A stretch of 44,692 nucleotides of DNA. Origin: an uncultured Bacteroidia bacterium (GTDB lineage: Bacteria > Bacteroidota > Bacteroidia > Bacteroidales > F082). Positions 25,214 to 36,988 of the stretch are shown here, piece by piece. Position numbers and translations under genes: made by a program. Location of the stretch: positions 1 to 44,692 of the forward strand of contig CACXIM010000015.1 in assembly GCA_902767725.1 (NCBI GenBank), in the 5' to 3' direction. Numbering within the stretch: position 1 is the stretch's first letter; each line of letters opens with the position of its first letter. Under the pieces are notes generated by a model, which was given only the letters and a program-made list of their open reading frames with translations, was not told where the DNA came from and ran no database searches.

Positions 25214-27025
25214 TTACATCCTGTTCGGCATCCCAATACCCAGCAATTCCGAGGCATTCCTCAGCAAGGCGGCCACCATGTCGCACACCTGCAAGCGGAA
25301 CATGCGGCGGTCGGCATCGGGCTCCTTCAGGATGCTGCATTCTTGGTAGAACTGGTTGAATTCCTTGGCGAGGTCGAAGATGAAGTTGGCAATCATCGCG
25401 GGGCTGCGATTCTCGGCGGCTTGATTCAAGACCATCGGCCAGCCGTACATCATCACGATGATTTCCTTCTCCTTGGGTTGCAAGTCATTGACCTTTATTT
25501 CGCTCTCCAGCTTAATGCCTTGTTCCTCAGCCTTGCGCAACACTGAGCATATACGCGCGTGGGTGTATTGCACAAACGGGCCAGTGTTACCGTTGAAGTC
25601 AATGGATTCCTCAGGGTTGAAGAGCATGGTCTTCTTCGGGTCGACCTTGAGAATGAAATACTTCAAGGCGCCCAAACCGATGGTGTGATAGAGTTTGTCG
25701 GCTTCTTCGGGAGAAAGGTCTTTGGCCTTACCGAGTTCGTCGGAGACGGCCTTGGCCGTGGCCACCATCTCATCCATAAGATCGTCGGCATCAACCACGG
25801 TGCCCTCGCGCGACTTCATCTTACCGTTGGGCAGTTCCACCATACCATACGAAAGATGTTCGATATCATTGCCCCACTCGCGACCAAGGCGCACCAACAC
25901 GCGCTTCAGCACGTCGAAGTGGTAGATTTGCTCGTTACCCACGACATAAATCAGCTTCTCCGGATCATATTCCTTGACGCGAAGTTGGGCAGTGCCGAGG
26001 TCTTGGGTCATATACACCGAAGTGCCATCGCGACGGAGCAGGAGCTTCTCGTCCAAACCCTCATCGCGGAGGTCGCACCACACGGAGTTGTCGTCGCGGC
26101 GATAAAGGACACCCTTTTCGAGACCTTCTTGTACCAGTGCCTTACCCAACAAATAAGTTTGTGATTCATAGTAAATCTTCTCAAAAGCCACACCCATGCG
26201 CTTGTAGGTCACATCGAAGCCGTCGTACACCCATTGGTTCATGGTCTCCCACAGGTGACGCACCTCGGGGTCGTTGGCTTCCCATTTCACCAGCATCTCA
26301 CGGGCTTCCTGCATCAGTGTGGACTCAGCCTCGGCCTTGGCTTTGGCCTCCTCCTTGGCTTTCTCGTCCAAAGTATCGAAATCGGCAGGCAGCAAGGATT
26401 TCACTTCTTCCTTATATTTCTTGTCGAAGAGCACATAGAAATCGCCGATGAGATGGTCGCCCTTCTTACCCGTCGACTCAGGCGTGCAGCCGTTGCCCCA
26501 CTTCAGCCATGCCAGCATGCTCTTGCAAATGTGGATGCCGCGGTCGTTCACAAGGTTTACTCGCACAACGTTCTTGCCGTTGGCCTTCATGATTTCGGAG
26601 ACGCTCCAACCGAGGAGATTATTACGGATATGCCCCAAATGCAAGGGTTTGTTCGTGTTGGGTGAGGAATACTCGATAACCACGTTCTTGCCTGAAACGG
26701 GTTTGCGACCGAACTCACGGTTCTCGTGGTTGGCCTTGAAGAAATCCATCCATAACTTATCGGAAATCAGCAGGTTAAGAAAACCCTTCACCACGTTGAA
26801 CTTGGCAATCATGTCCGACTCCTTGATCATTTCGGCACCCATCTCGTTGGCCAATTGCTCGGGATTGCGCCCTGCTAATTTCCCGAAAGGAAACACCACG
26901 ATGGTCATGTCGCCTTCAAACTCAGGGCGCGTCTTCTGGAAATTCACCTGCTGCACAGGCGGTTCCTGTCCGTATAAGGTCTTGAACGACTTTATGAATA
27001 ATTCTCTTAGTACTTGTTCTAACAT
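25214..27025 (-). CDS. argS: Arginyl-tRNA synthetase
   Basis: A class I aminoacyl-tRNA synthetase of 603 residues, normal for Bacteroidota. It charges tRNA-Arg in the cytoplasm. The HIGH-type motif is in SSPNTNKPLHLGHIRNN, and the KMSKS-equivalent is KMKSREGTVVDADDL, the usual ArgS variant. The C-terminal DALR anticodon-binding domain is seen in FVQYTHARICSVLRKAEEQG and the final RNASELLGIGMPNRM. It has a -7 box upstream. Nothing odd is seen in the gene. Confidence 0.97.
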   Translation of the reverse strand: MLEQVLRELFIKSFKTLYGQEPPVQQVNFQKTRPEFEGDMTIVVFPFGKLAGRNPEQLANEMGAEMIKESDMIAKFNVVKGFLNLLISDKLWMDFFKANHENREFGRKPVSGKNVVIEYSSPNTNKPLHLGHIRNNLLGWSVSEIMKANGKNVVRVNLVNDRGIHICKSMLAWLKWGNGCTPESTGKKGDHLIGDFYVLFDKKYKEEVKSLLPADFDTLDEKAKEEAKAKAEAESTLMQEAREMLVKWEANDPEVRHLWETMNQWVYDGFDVTYKRMGVAFEKIYYESQTYLLGKALVQEGLEKGVLYRRDDNSVWCDLRDEGLDEKLLLRRDGTSVYMTQDLGTAQLRVKEYDPEKLIYVVGNEQIYHFDVLKRVLVRLGREWGNDIEHLSYGMVELPNGKMKSREGTVVDADDLMDEMVATAKAVSDELGKAKDLSPEEADKLYHTIGLGALKYFILKVDPKKTMLFNPEESIDFNGNTGPFVQYTHARICSVLRKAEEQGIKLESEIKVNDLQPKEKEIIVMMYGWPMVLNQAAENRSPAMIANFIFDLAKEFNQFYQECSILKEPDADRRMFRLQVCDMVAALLRNASELLGIGMPNRM

Positions 27026-27046
27026 AACCTAATATTTACATTGGTG

Positions 27047-27081
27047 CAAAAGTAGTAAATAAGCCCCAAATGTGTAACAAA
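27047..27081 (-). promoter_or_regulatory. Promoter of argS
   Basis: The minus strand reads TTTG (27078-27081), 23 bases, TACTTTTG (27047-27054), with the -7 box matching TAnnTTTG exactly. It leaves a leader of roughly 20 nt before ATG 27025. Confidence 0.5.
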
Positions 27082-27138
27082 AATCAAGGAAAAAAATACG
27101 ACTTAAAACGCATTCTCTCTCCATAAGCAAATAATTTG

Positions 27139-27146
27139 TATTTTTG
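27139..27146 (+). promoter_or_regulatory. -7 promoter box for the cytidylate-kinase-like gene
   Basis: TATTTTTG fits the Bacteroidota -7 consensus, 19 bases before ATG 27166. No clear -33 box. Confidence 0.45.
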
Positions 27147-27165
27147 TCACCTCAATAGAAACATC

Positions 27166-27791
27166 ATGGAAAATCCGAAATTCGTTATCGCCATCAACAG
27201 ATTGCCTACAAACTCGGCGAGCTGCTCAATGTCAATGTTTACGACAAAGCCATTCTCGAAACCTTAACCTCCAAATTCAACCTAACCGTCGAGGAAATGC
27301 AGCGCATCAAAGCTGCCAAACCTAACTGGTGGAACGAATTCTGCCGGTTCTATCAACAGTTCGGCGCTGCTGGGCAGGGTGGATATACACCGCAAGAAGA
27401 CCGTGAGGTGACCTCGCAGCAGATCTACCTTGCCGAGACGCAAATACTACGGGACCTGGCCTCGCAGGAATCATGCGTCATCATCGGTCGTTCCGGATTC
27501 CATATTTTCAGAAACCATCCTTATGCCATGAGAATCTTCTTCATCGCCGACAGGAAAGCCCGTGTGAAACGCGTCATGGAAAAGTTTGCCTTGGACGAGG
27601 ACGCTGCCAGCATGCGCATCGATAAGGTCGACGAGGCTCGAGATACCTACACGCAGACTGTCGCCGGCGTGTCGCGTTACGACGCCCGCAACTACGACTT
27701 CGTATTCAACGTCACCCAATTCCCCACCGACCTTGTGGCGCAGTTTCTGGCCGACAACATCAGAAAGAAGTATCCGTTCATAGTGAAATGA
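27166..27791 (+). pseudogene. Cytidylate-kinase-like protein, P-loop deleted and frameshifted
   Basis: ATG 27166 begins MENPKFVIAINR, the expected start of a cytidylate-kinase-like protein, but after INR the frame fails. The family would continue with a P-loop of the QFGSGGR type. Instead the DNA jumps near 27196-27200 to a different frame reading QIAYKLGELLNVNVYDKAIL, which continues intact to 27791 (SCVIIGRSGFHIF, then YPFIVK). A missing segment of about 25 nt explains both the absent P-loop and the frame change. The intact downstream part from ATG 27297 would lack the nucleotide-binding loop, so it cannot be an active kinase. A true pseudogene or an assembly error are both possible. Confidence 0.65.
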
Positions 27792-27929
27792 GCTAAGACA
27801 CCACATAACGAACATCTGCCGATTATTCCATCGTCGTTGACCTTGCCTAGGCTCCGTTATAAAAGAAAATGCAATTCATTTTTTGTTTCATTTTTCTTCG
27901 TAAACTCACCATCAAATCGAAAAATATCT

Positions 27930-27937
27930 TATCTTTG
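27930..27937 (+). promoter_or_regulatory. -7 promoter box of the pyrB leader
   Basis: TATCTTTG matches TAnnTTTG exactly. It lies 221 bases before pyrB and just upstream of the leader hairpin. No -33 TTTG at good spacing. Confidence 0.55.
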
Positions 27938-28157
27938 CAGTCCGATGAAGTACCAAAACAAGCCATCGGAAAAGATTATTTGCACGGAATCAAATGGTTC
28001 CATCAAATTGAATTCCCTTTTACCCCATACTGACGGTCACATTGTTGGCCGTCTTTTTTTTGCTCCATCACGCGGTCCCATGTCCTCAGTCTTACGTCCC
28101 ATAGTCCCGCGTCAAAAAAAATCCAATCAATGAACAATTTCTAAATATCATAAGCCT
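27938..28157 (+). promoter_or_regulatory. pyrB 5' leader with attenuator
   Basis: A leader of about 210 nt between a good -7 box and pyrB. It holds an intrinsic terminator at 28032-28061. Upstream are possible competing pairings (GGAA...TTCC at 27979-27994 and further TTCC copies). A small frame from ATG 27945 to 28133 (62 codons) runs through the terminator, as the pyrBI leader peptide does in enterobacteria, but its ATG lies almost at the predicted transcription start, which weakens this reading. The rest shows no further gene. Confidence 0.45.
28032..28061 (+). terminator. Intrinsic terminator (attenuator) in the pyrB leader
   Basis: The stem GACGGTCA / TGGCCGTC (8 bp with one G-U pair) has a 6-nt loop and is followed by eight Ts. 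It lies 96 bases before the pyrB start and reads in the pyrB direction. As the kinase-like gene upstream already ends at 27791, it is more naturally part of the pyrB leader. Confidence 0.7.
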
Positions 28158-29078
28158 ATGTCAATATCACTGAAAAACCGCAGCTTGATTTCCATCAGCG
28201 ACTACACACCTGAGGAAATCTGCCACGTCCTCGACATCGCCGAGGACTTCGAGAAAAACCCGCACCAGAACCTGCTGAACGGGCGCATCATCGCCTCGCT
28301 GTTCTTCGAGCCTTCCACCCGTACACGCCTAAGCTTCGAGACGGCCATCCAACTCTTAGGCGGCAACGTCATCGGCTTCAGCAGCACCGCTGGGACGAGC
28401 ATCCAGAAGGGCGAATCCCTTGCCGACACCATCACCATGGTAGCCAGCTATGCCGACCTCATCGTCATGCGTAATCCCATCGAAGGCTCAGCACGCTTCG
28501 CCTCCGAAGTGTCGAAGGTGCCGGTCATCAACGCGGGCGACGGCGCCAACCAACACCCCACCCAGTGCATGCTCGACCTCTACAGCATCCGCAAGACGCA
28601 AGGCACACTCGAAAACCTTGAGATCACCCTCGTCGGCGACCTGAAATACGGTCGCACCGTCCACAGCCTCGTGGAGGCCATGTGCCACTTCAACGCAAAG
28701 TTCAACCTCGTCTCGCCCGTCGAGCTGAAGTTGCCGAGCGTGGTGAAGCAACACATCAAGGACCGCAACCTCGAATACCACCAGTACACCGAGCTGGAGG
28801 ACGCCATCCCCCACTCCGACATCATCTACATGACCCGCATCCAGCGCGAGCGCTTCCCCGACCCCGAGGAATACGAGAAGGTGAAGAACTCCTACGTGCT
28901 GCGTAACGCCATGCTGGAGAACTCGAAGCCCAACTGCCGCGTGCTGCACCCACTACCGCGCGTCAACGAGATCCACGTCGACGTCGACGCCAACCCGAAG
29001 GCCTATTACTTCCAACAGGCACAGAACGGTGTCTACGCCCGTCAAGCCCTCATCGCTTCTATTCTGGGTCTTAAATAA
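28158..29078 (+). CDS. pyrB: Aspartate carbamoyltransferase, catalytic chain
   Basis: A protein of 306 residues, standard length. It makes carbamoyl-aspartate, the first committed step of pyrimidine synthesis. The carbamoyl-phosphate motif [15 protein letters not shown] and the [12 protein letters not shown] segment are intact, and [20 protein letters not shown] and [11 protein letters not shown] complete the active site set. The regulatory chain gene pyrI follows 234 bp downstream, so this is the E. coli-type PyrB that forms a holoenzyme with PyrI. A palindromic element separates the two genes. GC content is higher than in the flanking gaps. Confidence 0.97.
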   Translation: MSISLKNRSLISISDYTPEEICHVLDIAEDFEKNPHQNLLNGRIIASLFFEPSTRTRLSFETAIQLLGGNVIGFSSTAGTSIQKGESLADTITMVASYADLIVMRNPIEGSARFASEVSKVPVINAGDGANQHPTQCMLDLYSIRKTQGTLENLEITLVGDLKYGRTVHSLVEAMCHFNAKFNLVSPVELKLPSVVKQHIKDRNLEYHQYTELEDAIPHSDIIYMTRIQRERFPDPEEYEKVKNSYVLRNAMLENSKPNCRVLHPLPRVNEIHVDVDANPKAYYFQQAQNGVYARQALIASILGLK

Positions 29079-29088
29079 TCACAAAACC

Positions 29089-29239
29089 CACAAAACAATG
29101 CAAAACCTTTTGAATGATGAGGGCGGCACGCAACCGCGTTGCCGCTGGGAAGCAGGCCGTTCCGAATCAAGTTCGGAATGAGGGGCTGGCTTCCCACAAC
29201 CAGAAAAAAAATGGTTTTGAAGGTTTTGCAAGTTTTGTG
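29089..29239. repeat. CAAAAC-type palindromic element between pyrB and pyrI
   Basis: About 150 bp. The ends pair as CACAAAAC/GTTTTGTG and TGCAAAACCTT/AAGGTTTTGCA. Nested inside are TGGGAAGC / GCTTCCCA arms and a central TTCCGAA / TTCGGAA hairpin. As RNA it would fold into one long hairpin. It starts 11 bases after the pyrB stop and has no gene. Confidence 0.75.
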
Positions 29240-29312
29240 ACAAACAACAATTGACTACGTCGAATCAAAGATTTAAACAATTAAACAACCAACAATTCAA
29301 CATATAGCAGAC

Positions 29313-29780
29313 ATGGAAAAAAAGAAAGAACTGACCGTGAGCGCCATTGAGAATGGCACCGTCATCGACCATATCCCCGCCGACAAAGTATTCCAAGTCG
29401 TCAAGATCTTAGGCTTGGAGAAGGTAAGCACCCCTGTGTATTTCGGCACCAATGTGGAGAGCAAGAAATACGGCACCAAGGGCTTCATTAAGGTATCCGA
29501 CAAGTACTTCGCTCCCGAAGACGTCAACAAGATTGCCCTCGTTGCCCCTACTGCCTCCATCATCGAAATCAAGGACTTCGAAGTCATCAACAAGCAGACC
29601 GTGACCATCCCTGACAGCATCGAGCATATTGTGAAGTGCTTCAACCCCAACTGCGTCACCAACAAGGAGCACGATGTGCCGACCAAGTTCACCGTCATCA
29701 AAGACACACAAGGCAACATCAAGCTGCACTGCCACTATTGCGAGAAGAACACCACTCAGGACAAACTTGAATTCATCTGA
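29313..29780 (+). CDS. pyrI: Aspartate carbamoyltransferase, regulatory chain
   Basis: A protein of 155 residues, the normal size. PyrI binds nucleotides in its N-terminal domain and PyrB through a zinc domain, giving feedback control of pyrimidine synthesis. The N-terminal part contains TVIDHIPADKVFQVVKILGL. All four zinc ligands are present: C109 and C114 in KCFNPNCVTN, C140 and C143 in CHYCEKN. Start ATG 29313 sits 234 bp after pyrB. A common transcript would have to read through the palindrome between them; no separate promoter with a clear -7 box was seen. Confidence 0.96.
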   Translation: MEKKKELTVSAIENGTVIDHIPADKVFQVVKILGLEKVSTPVYFGTNVESKKYGTKGFIKVSDKYFAPEDVNKIALVAPTASIIEIKDFEVINKQTVTIPDSIEHIVKCFNPNCVTNKEHDVPTKFTVIKDTQGNIKLHCHYCEKNTTQDKLEFI

Positions 29781-29788
29781 TTTTTACC

Positions 29789-29878
29789 ATGACTATTGAC
29801 CATGACAATGACCATTTCAGCCCATGGTGTAGAAATCGGCCTCCATGGTGTCGCAGTCATGGTCAGTGGTCATAGTCA
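29789..29878. repeat. Imperfect palindromic element, GACTATGAC family, copy 2
   Basis: The left arm (ATGACTATTGACCATGACAA) pairs with the right arm (TCATGGTCAGTGGTCATAGT) across a centre carrying two CCATGGTGT copies. It is related to the element at 19566-19672 and starts 8 bases after the pyrI stop, just before the lemA-type gene. Confidence 0.7.
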
Positions 29879-29893
29879 AAGAAAACACTACTT

Positions 29894-30472
29894 ATGAAAA
29901 AAGCTGTAATTATCATCGCCATCATCGTGGGCGTCATCCTCCTTTGGGGATGGTCGGCTTACAACGGCCTTGTAGGTAAGCAGGAAGCCATGGCAAAAGC
30001 CTGGGGGCAGGTCGAGAACGTCTACCAACGCCGTGCCGACCTGGTTCCCAACCTCGTTGCTGTAGTGAAAGACTACGCCGAATACGAACAAGGCACCATC
30101 CTTGCCGTCACGGAAGCCCGTGCCAAAGCTACCGCGACCACAGTCAACACGGAGAACTTCGACGAAAACGAGATGAAGGCCTTTGATGCAGCCCAAGAAG
30201 AATTGGGCAAATCCATGAACCGACTTCTTGTCTCCATCGAAAACTACCCAGACTTGAAGGCGAGTGAGAACTATCTCACTCTGCAAGCGCAGCTGGAAGG
30301 TTGCGAAAATCGCATACAGACCGAACGTGAGCGCTTCAACGAGGCTGCAAAGAACTATAACGCAAGCGTCCGCCGCTTCCCGACCAATTTGCTTGCCAAG
30401 ATGTTTGGTTTCGAGAAACGGGCATATTTTGAGGCTGATGCCGGTGCCGAAAAGGTCCCGGAGACTTTCTAG
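29894..30472 (+). CDS. LemA family protein
   Basis: A protein of 192 residues with one N-terminal membrane helix (VIIIAIIVGVILLWGWSAYN) and then a helical bundle. Typical LemA motifs follow: YNGLVGKQEAMAKAWGQVEN, YQRRADLVPNLVAVVKDYAE, and near the end ENRIQTERERFNEAAKNYNA followed by a segment up to MFGFEKRAYFEA. LemA proteins are membrane-anchored with the bundle outside the cytoplasm; the function is poorly known. The expected partner, a TPM-domain protein often downstream in Bacteroidota, is absent here. A terminator follows directly, so the gene stands alone. Confidence 0.93.
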   Translation: MKKAVIIIAIIVGVILLWGWSAYNGLVGKQEAMAKAWGQVENVYQRRADLVPNLVAVVKDYAEYEQGTILAVTEARAKATATTVNTENFDENEMKAFDAAQEELGKSMNRLLVSIENYPDLKASENYLTLQAQLEGCENRIQTERERFNEAAKNYNASVRRFPTNLLAKMFGFEKRAYFEADAGAEKVPETF

Positions 30473-30491
30473 TCGCCATTCAACAAAAACA

Positions 30492-30526
30492 AAATCGGGC
30501 GGGACCCAATGGGTTTCGCCCGATTT
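30492..30526. terminator. Bidirectional intrinsic terminator after the lemA-type gene
   Basis: A perfect 10-bp stem, AAATCGGGCG / CGCCCGATTT, encloses a loop that itself can pair as ACCCAATGGGT. Flanking A- and T-rich bases allow use from both strands between convergent genes. Confidence 0.85.
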
Positions 30527-30542
30527 CATTTCATTGGTAGCC

Positions 30543-31301
30543 TCATTTTCTCCTACTACACCCAAAACCACCTGTTTGAGGTTGCTGGGAGGAGGGAATA
30601 CTAATCATCTTGAAAAGATTACCGTTTGAACCTGGTAATGATTTGCTTATCAAACTATTATCATCCCCAATTAAGAGATAAAATGTGCAATCCAATGATG
30701 GGTCATAAAGGTTCAAAACATTTCCATTTCTTTTAAAGGTCCCTGTTGATAAAGGACAATCTCTAAACCCAAAGCAATACGTATTATTTTCATCCACGGC
30801 TAAATCAAAGGCAAACTTTAACGCTTTATACCTTCCATACGTTAGATTATGTAATTCTTTGTTCTGAACATTGTATCGATTGCGCTCCTCTTGAATATTG
30901 GCCTTGTTTATGTTTTCGTCAATTCCAGGAATATCCGTGCGATATGATGCTTCAGGAAACATAAAGCACTTGCCTTTCATAAACCCAAAGCCTTTTTGTA
31001 TCAACAATGTTTCATCGGCCAAAACCATTTCCATTTGATAATCGTGTAATGCATCTTTCAAAACCACACGGCCATCCTCGATATTGTATTTACCATACGA
31101 GAGCACAACAACGTAAACTATATCGTCCGTTTCTTGACTCGAAACTTCAATAAAATAATCATCGCTATTAATAAACTCAATAAAACAAGACAACTTTTCC
31201 TGTTCCATCTCCATTTCATATGACTTACCAGCTGCCGACGACTGAGCAAAGCCATGCAAAGACGCTAATGCAACTATGCAAAACAATAATTTCCTCAACA
31301 C
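30543..31301 (-). CDS. Secreted protein of unknown function
   Basis: A protein of 252 residues with a signal peptide (KLLFCIVALASLHGFAQ) and no lipobox. The mature part is rich in acidic and aromatic residues, with beta-type stretches such as IVYVVVLSYGKYNIEDGRVV and CTFYLLIGDDNSLISKSLPG. I recognise no domain. Near the C-terminus GGFGCSRRK may be a short tail, not a T9SS domain. The gene has lower GC than its neighbours, which fits an accessory gene. It has its own promoter and ends at a shared terminator, so it is probably single. Confidence 0.65.
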   Translation of the reverse strand: MLRKLLFCIVALASLHGFAQSSAAGKSYEMEMEQEKLSCFIEFINSDDYFIEVSSQETDDIVYVVVLSYGKYNIEDGRVVLKDALHDYQMEMVLADETLLIQKGFGFMKGKCFMFPEASYRTDIPGIDENINKANIQEERNRYNVQNKELHNLTYGRYKALKFAFDLAVDENNTYCFGFRDCPLSTGTFKRNGNVLNLYDPSLDCTFYLLIGDDNSLISKSLPGSNGNLFKMISIPSSQQPQTGGFGCSRRK

Positions 31302-31336
31302 AACAATCTATTTAAATGATTTACAATAATATGCAG

Positions 31337-31344
31337 CAAATATA
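31337..31344 (-). promoter_or_regulatory. -7 promoter box for the secreted protein gene
   Basis: The minus strand reads TATATTTG, an exact TAnnTTTG match, 35 bases before ATG 31301. No clear -33 element. Confidence 0.45.
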
Positions 31345-31352
31345 GACAAAAA

Positions 31353-32165
31353 CTAGCGAACATTTAAAGTATTTCTCTTCCCAAACAACCACTCAAACAA
31401 CCCTGGCGTGGAAAAAGCCTCATTCCAACACACATGACCCAATTCGGGATATGTAACCAAAACGGCCTCTTCATTGCCAACATCCTTTAATGCATTATAC
31501 ATCTGCATACTCCGCAAAGGCATGACCGTTTCATCACGCATACCGTGAAAGATATAGACAGGGATGTTCTTCATAGCATGGGCATACGCAGGGTCTCCCC
31601 CTCCACAGATGGCAATAGCTGCCGCAAACTTCTCCGGCCAACGCTGTAATGCATCCCAAACACCAAAACCTCCCATTGAAATGCCTGCAAGATAAACACG
31701 CGATGCATCAACAGCACCACAATTGATGAGACTGTCAACCACCGTCATCACACAGCTCAACTCGATTGTAGGGACACTGTCCATCGTATGCTCGGACAAG
31801 CTCCAATCGGTGCTTACCCAACGTCTGTCGTTGGAGCACTGAGGGACCATCAATAGAAAAGGATAACGGCTTGTTACCGTGTCTTCCAGGAAATAATTGA
31901 TGCAATGCTTCAACTGCATACAATTGTCGTTGCCACGCTCACCTGCGCCATGCAAGAAGATGACCAGAGGCAAGGCTTCAGTCTTTGTATCCGCTTTCTC
32001 AGATCGATATAGTCTATAAGGAAGCGAGCCATTGCTTTCGATGTGATGATACGACGAAAACAAGCTGGTATCTGGCAATTGATCAATCAAAGGCTTGCCA
32101 TTTTCCTGTGCTTGCATGAGATTGCCCAACATCAAGACAAAAGCTAAAACGAAGATATGTTTCAT
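31353..32165 (-). CDS. Secreted alpha/beta hydrolase (esterase or peptidase-like)
   Basis: A protein of 270 residues with a signal peptide (HIFVLAFVLMLGNLMQAQ) when started at ATG 32165; ATG 32189 upstream only adds eight residues. The fold is clear: the oxyanion strand PLVIFLHGAGERGNDN, nucleophile S163 in GISMGGFG, D211 in FHGMRDETV and H244 in YPELGHVCW. The GAGERG pattern is typical of phospholipase/carboxylesterase or prolyl-oligopeptidase-like secreted hydrolases of Bacteroidota (dienelactone-hydrolase relatives). The substrate cannot be read; an ester of a plant or mucin glycan is only a guess. It lies downstream of the DUF3467 gene across a palindrome. Confidence 0.88.
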   Translation of the reverse strand: MKHIFVLAFVLMLGNLMQAQENGKPLIDQLPDTSLFSSYHHIESNGSLPYRLYRSEKADTKTEALPLVIFLHGAGERGNDNCMQLKHCINYFLEDTVTSRYPFLLMVPQCSNDRRWVSTDWSLSEHTMDSVPTIELSCVMTVVDSLINCGAVDASRVYLAGISMGGFGVWDALQRWPEKFAAAIAICGGGDPAYAHAMKNIPVYIFHGMRDETVMPLRSMQMYNALKDVGNEEAVLVTYPELGHVCWNEAFSTPGLFEWLFGKRNTLNVR

Positions 32166-32190
32166 TGCATCACAGTTGTTTATATTCACA

Positions 32191-32263
32191 AAATCGACCG
32201 CCTATAGATTGACTTCGTCGAATACGAAGCATTTCCCATGGAAATGACATAGACGGTCGATTT
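32191..32263. repeat. Intergenic palindrome with two nested hairpins
   Basis: The 15-base arms AAATCGACCGCCTAT (32191-32205) and ATAGACGGTCGATTT (32249-32263) pair with one wobble. Between them lie TTCGT/ACGAA and ATTTCC/GGAAAT hairpins, giving a three-branched shape. It may be a repeat element or a structured 3' end of the DUF3467 transcript. Confidence 0.55.
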
Positions 32264-32283
32264 CAGTGTAAACAGGTGGTTGG

Positions 32284-32589
32284 TTAAGCCTGAGCCGTAG
32301 GAGCTCCCATGCTGAACGGAGCAATGCCGCCGCCGTCAGTGATGGTGCCAAACTGCTGTTCGTATTTGGCGATATTATCAGCCAAAGCCTTGTACAAACG
32401 CTTGGCGTTCAAGGGATTCATAATCACTCTTGAGCGAACTTTTGCTTTTGGAGTGCCTGGCATCATCTGAGCAAAATCGATGATGAACTCGTTAGGTGAG
32501 TGAGTAATAATGGCCAGATTCGAGTACTTGCCCTCAGCAACCTCGTCACTGATTTCGATATTCAATTGGTTTTTCTGATTGTTTTCCAT
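32284..32589 (-). CDS. DUF3467 domain protein
   Basis: A small cytoplasmic protein of 101 residues. The sequence IEISDEVAEGKYSNLAIITH followed by PNEFIIDFAQMMPG and RVIMNPLNAKRLYKALADNI is the DUF3467 pattern; its function is unknown. In Bacteroidota the gene commonly sits right after rpoC, as here. The strong rpoC terminator lies in its immediate 5' region (32602-32636), so its expression must come from partial read-through or a promoter inside rpoC's end. The tail (PFSMGAPTAQA) is probably flexible. Confidence 0.9.
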   Translation of the reverse strand: MENNQKNQLNIEISDEVAEGKYSNLAIITHSPNEFIIDFAQMMPGTPKAKVRSRVIMNPLNAKRLYKALADNIAKYEQQFGTITDGGGIAPFSMGAPTAQA

Positions 32590-32601
32590 AATGCTATTTT
32601 A

Positions 32602-32636
32602 ATAAAAAGCGGGGACAGCCATTGGCCGTCCCCGCT
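32602..32636 (-). terminator. Intrinsic terminator of rpoBC
   Basis: On the minus strand a 13-base stem (AGCGGGGACGGCC with GGCTGTCCCCGCT, one G-U) is followed by TTTTTATT. It is 15 bases after the rpoC stop and only 12 bases before the DUF3467 start. Confidence 0.85.
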
Positions 32637-32650
32637 CGATTCAACATGGT

Positions 32651-36955
<4,305 letters not shown>

Positions 36956-36988
36956 ATTTCTGTTTGTTTTATCCTAGCATTATTAAAC

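Noticed and set aside
27945-28133. 62-codon frame as a normal protein gene
   Set aside because: No recognisable protein features; it is kept only as a possible leader peptide.
29894-30472. LemA-TPM pair
   Set aside because: No TPM-domain gene follows; a terminator ends the unit directly.
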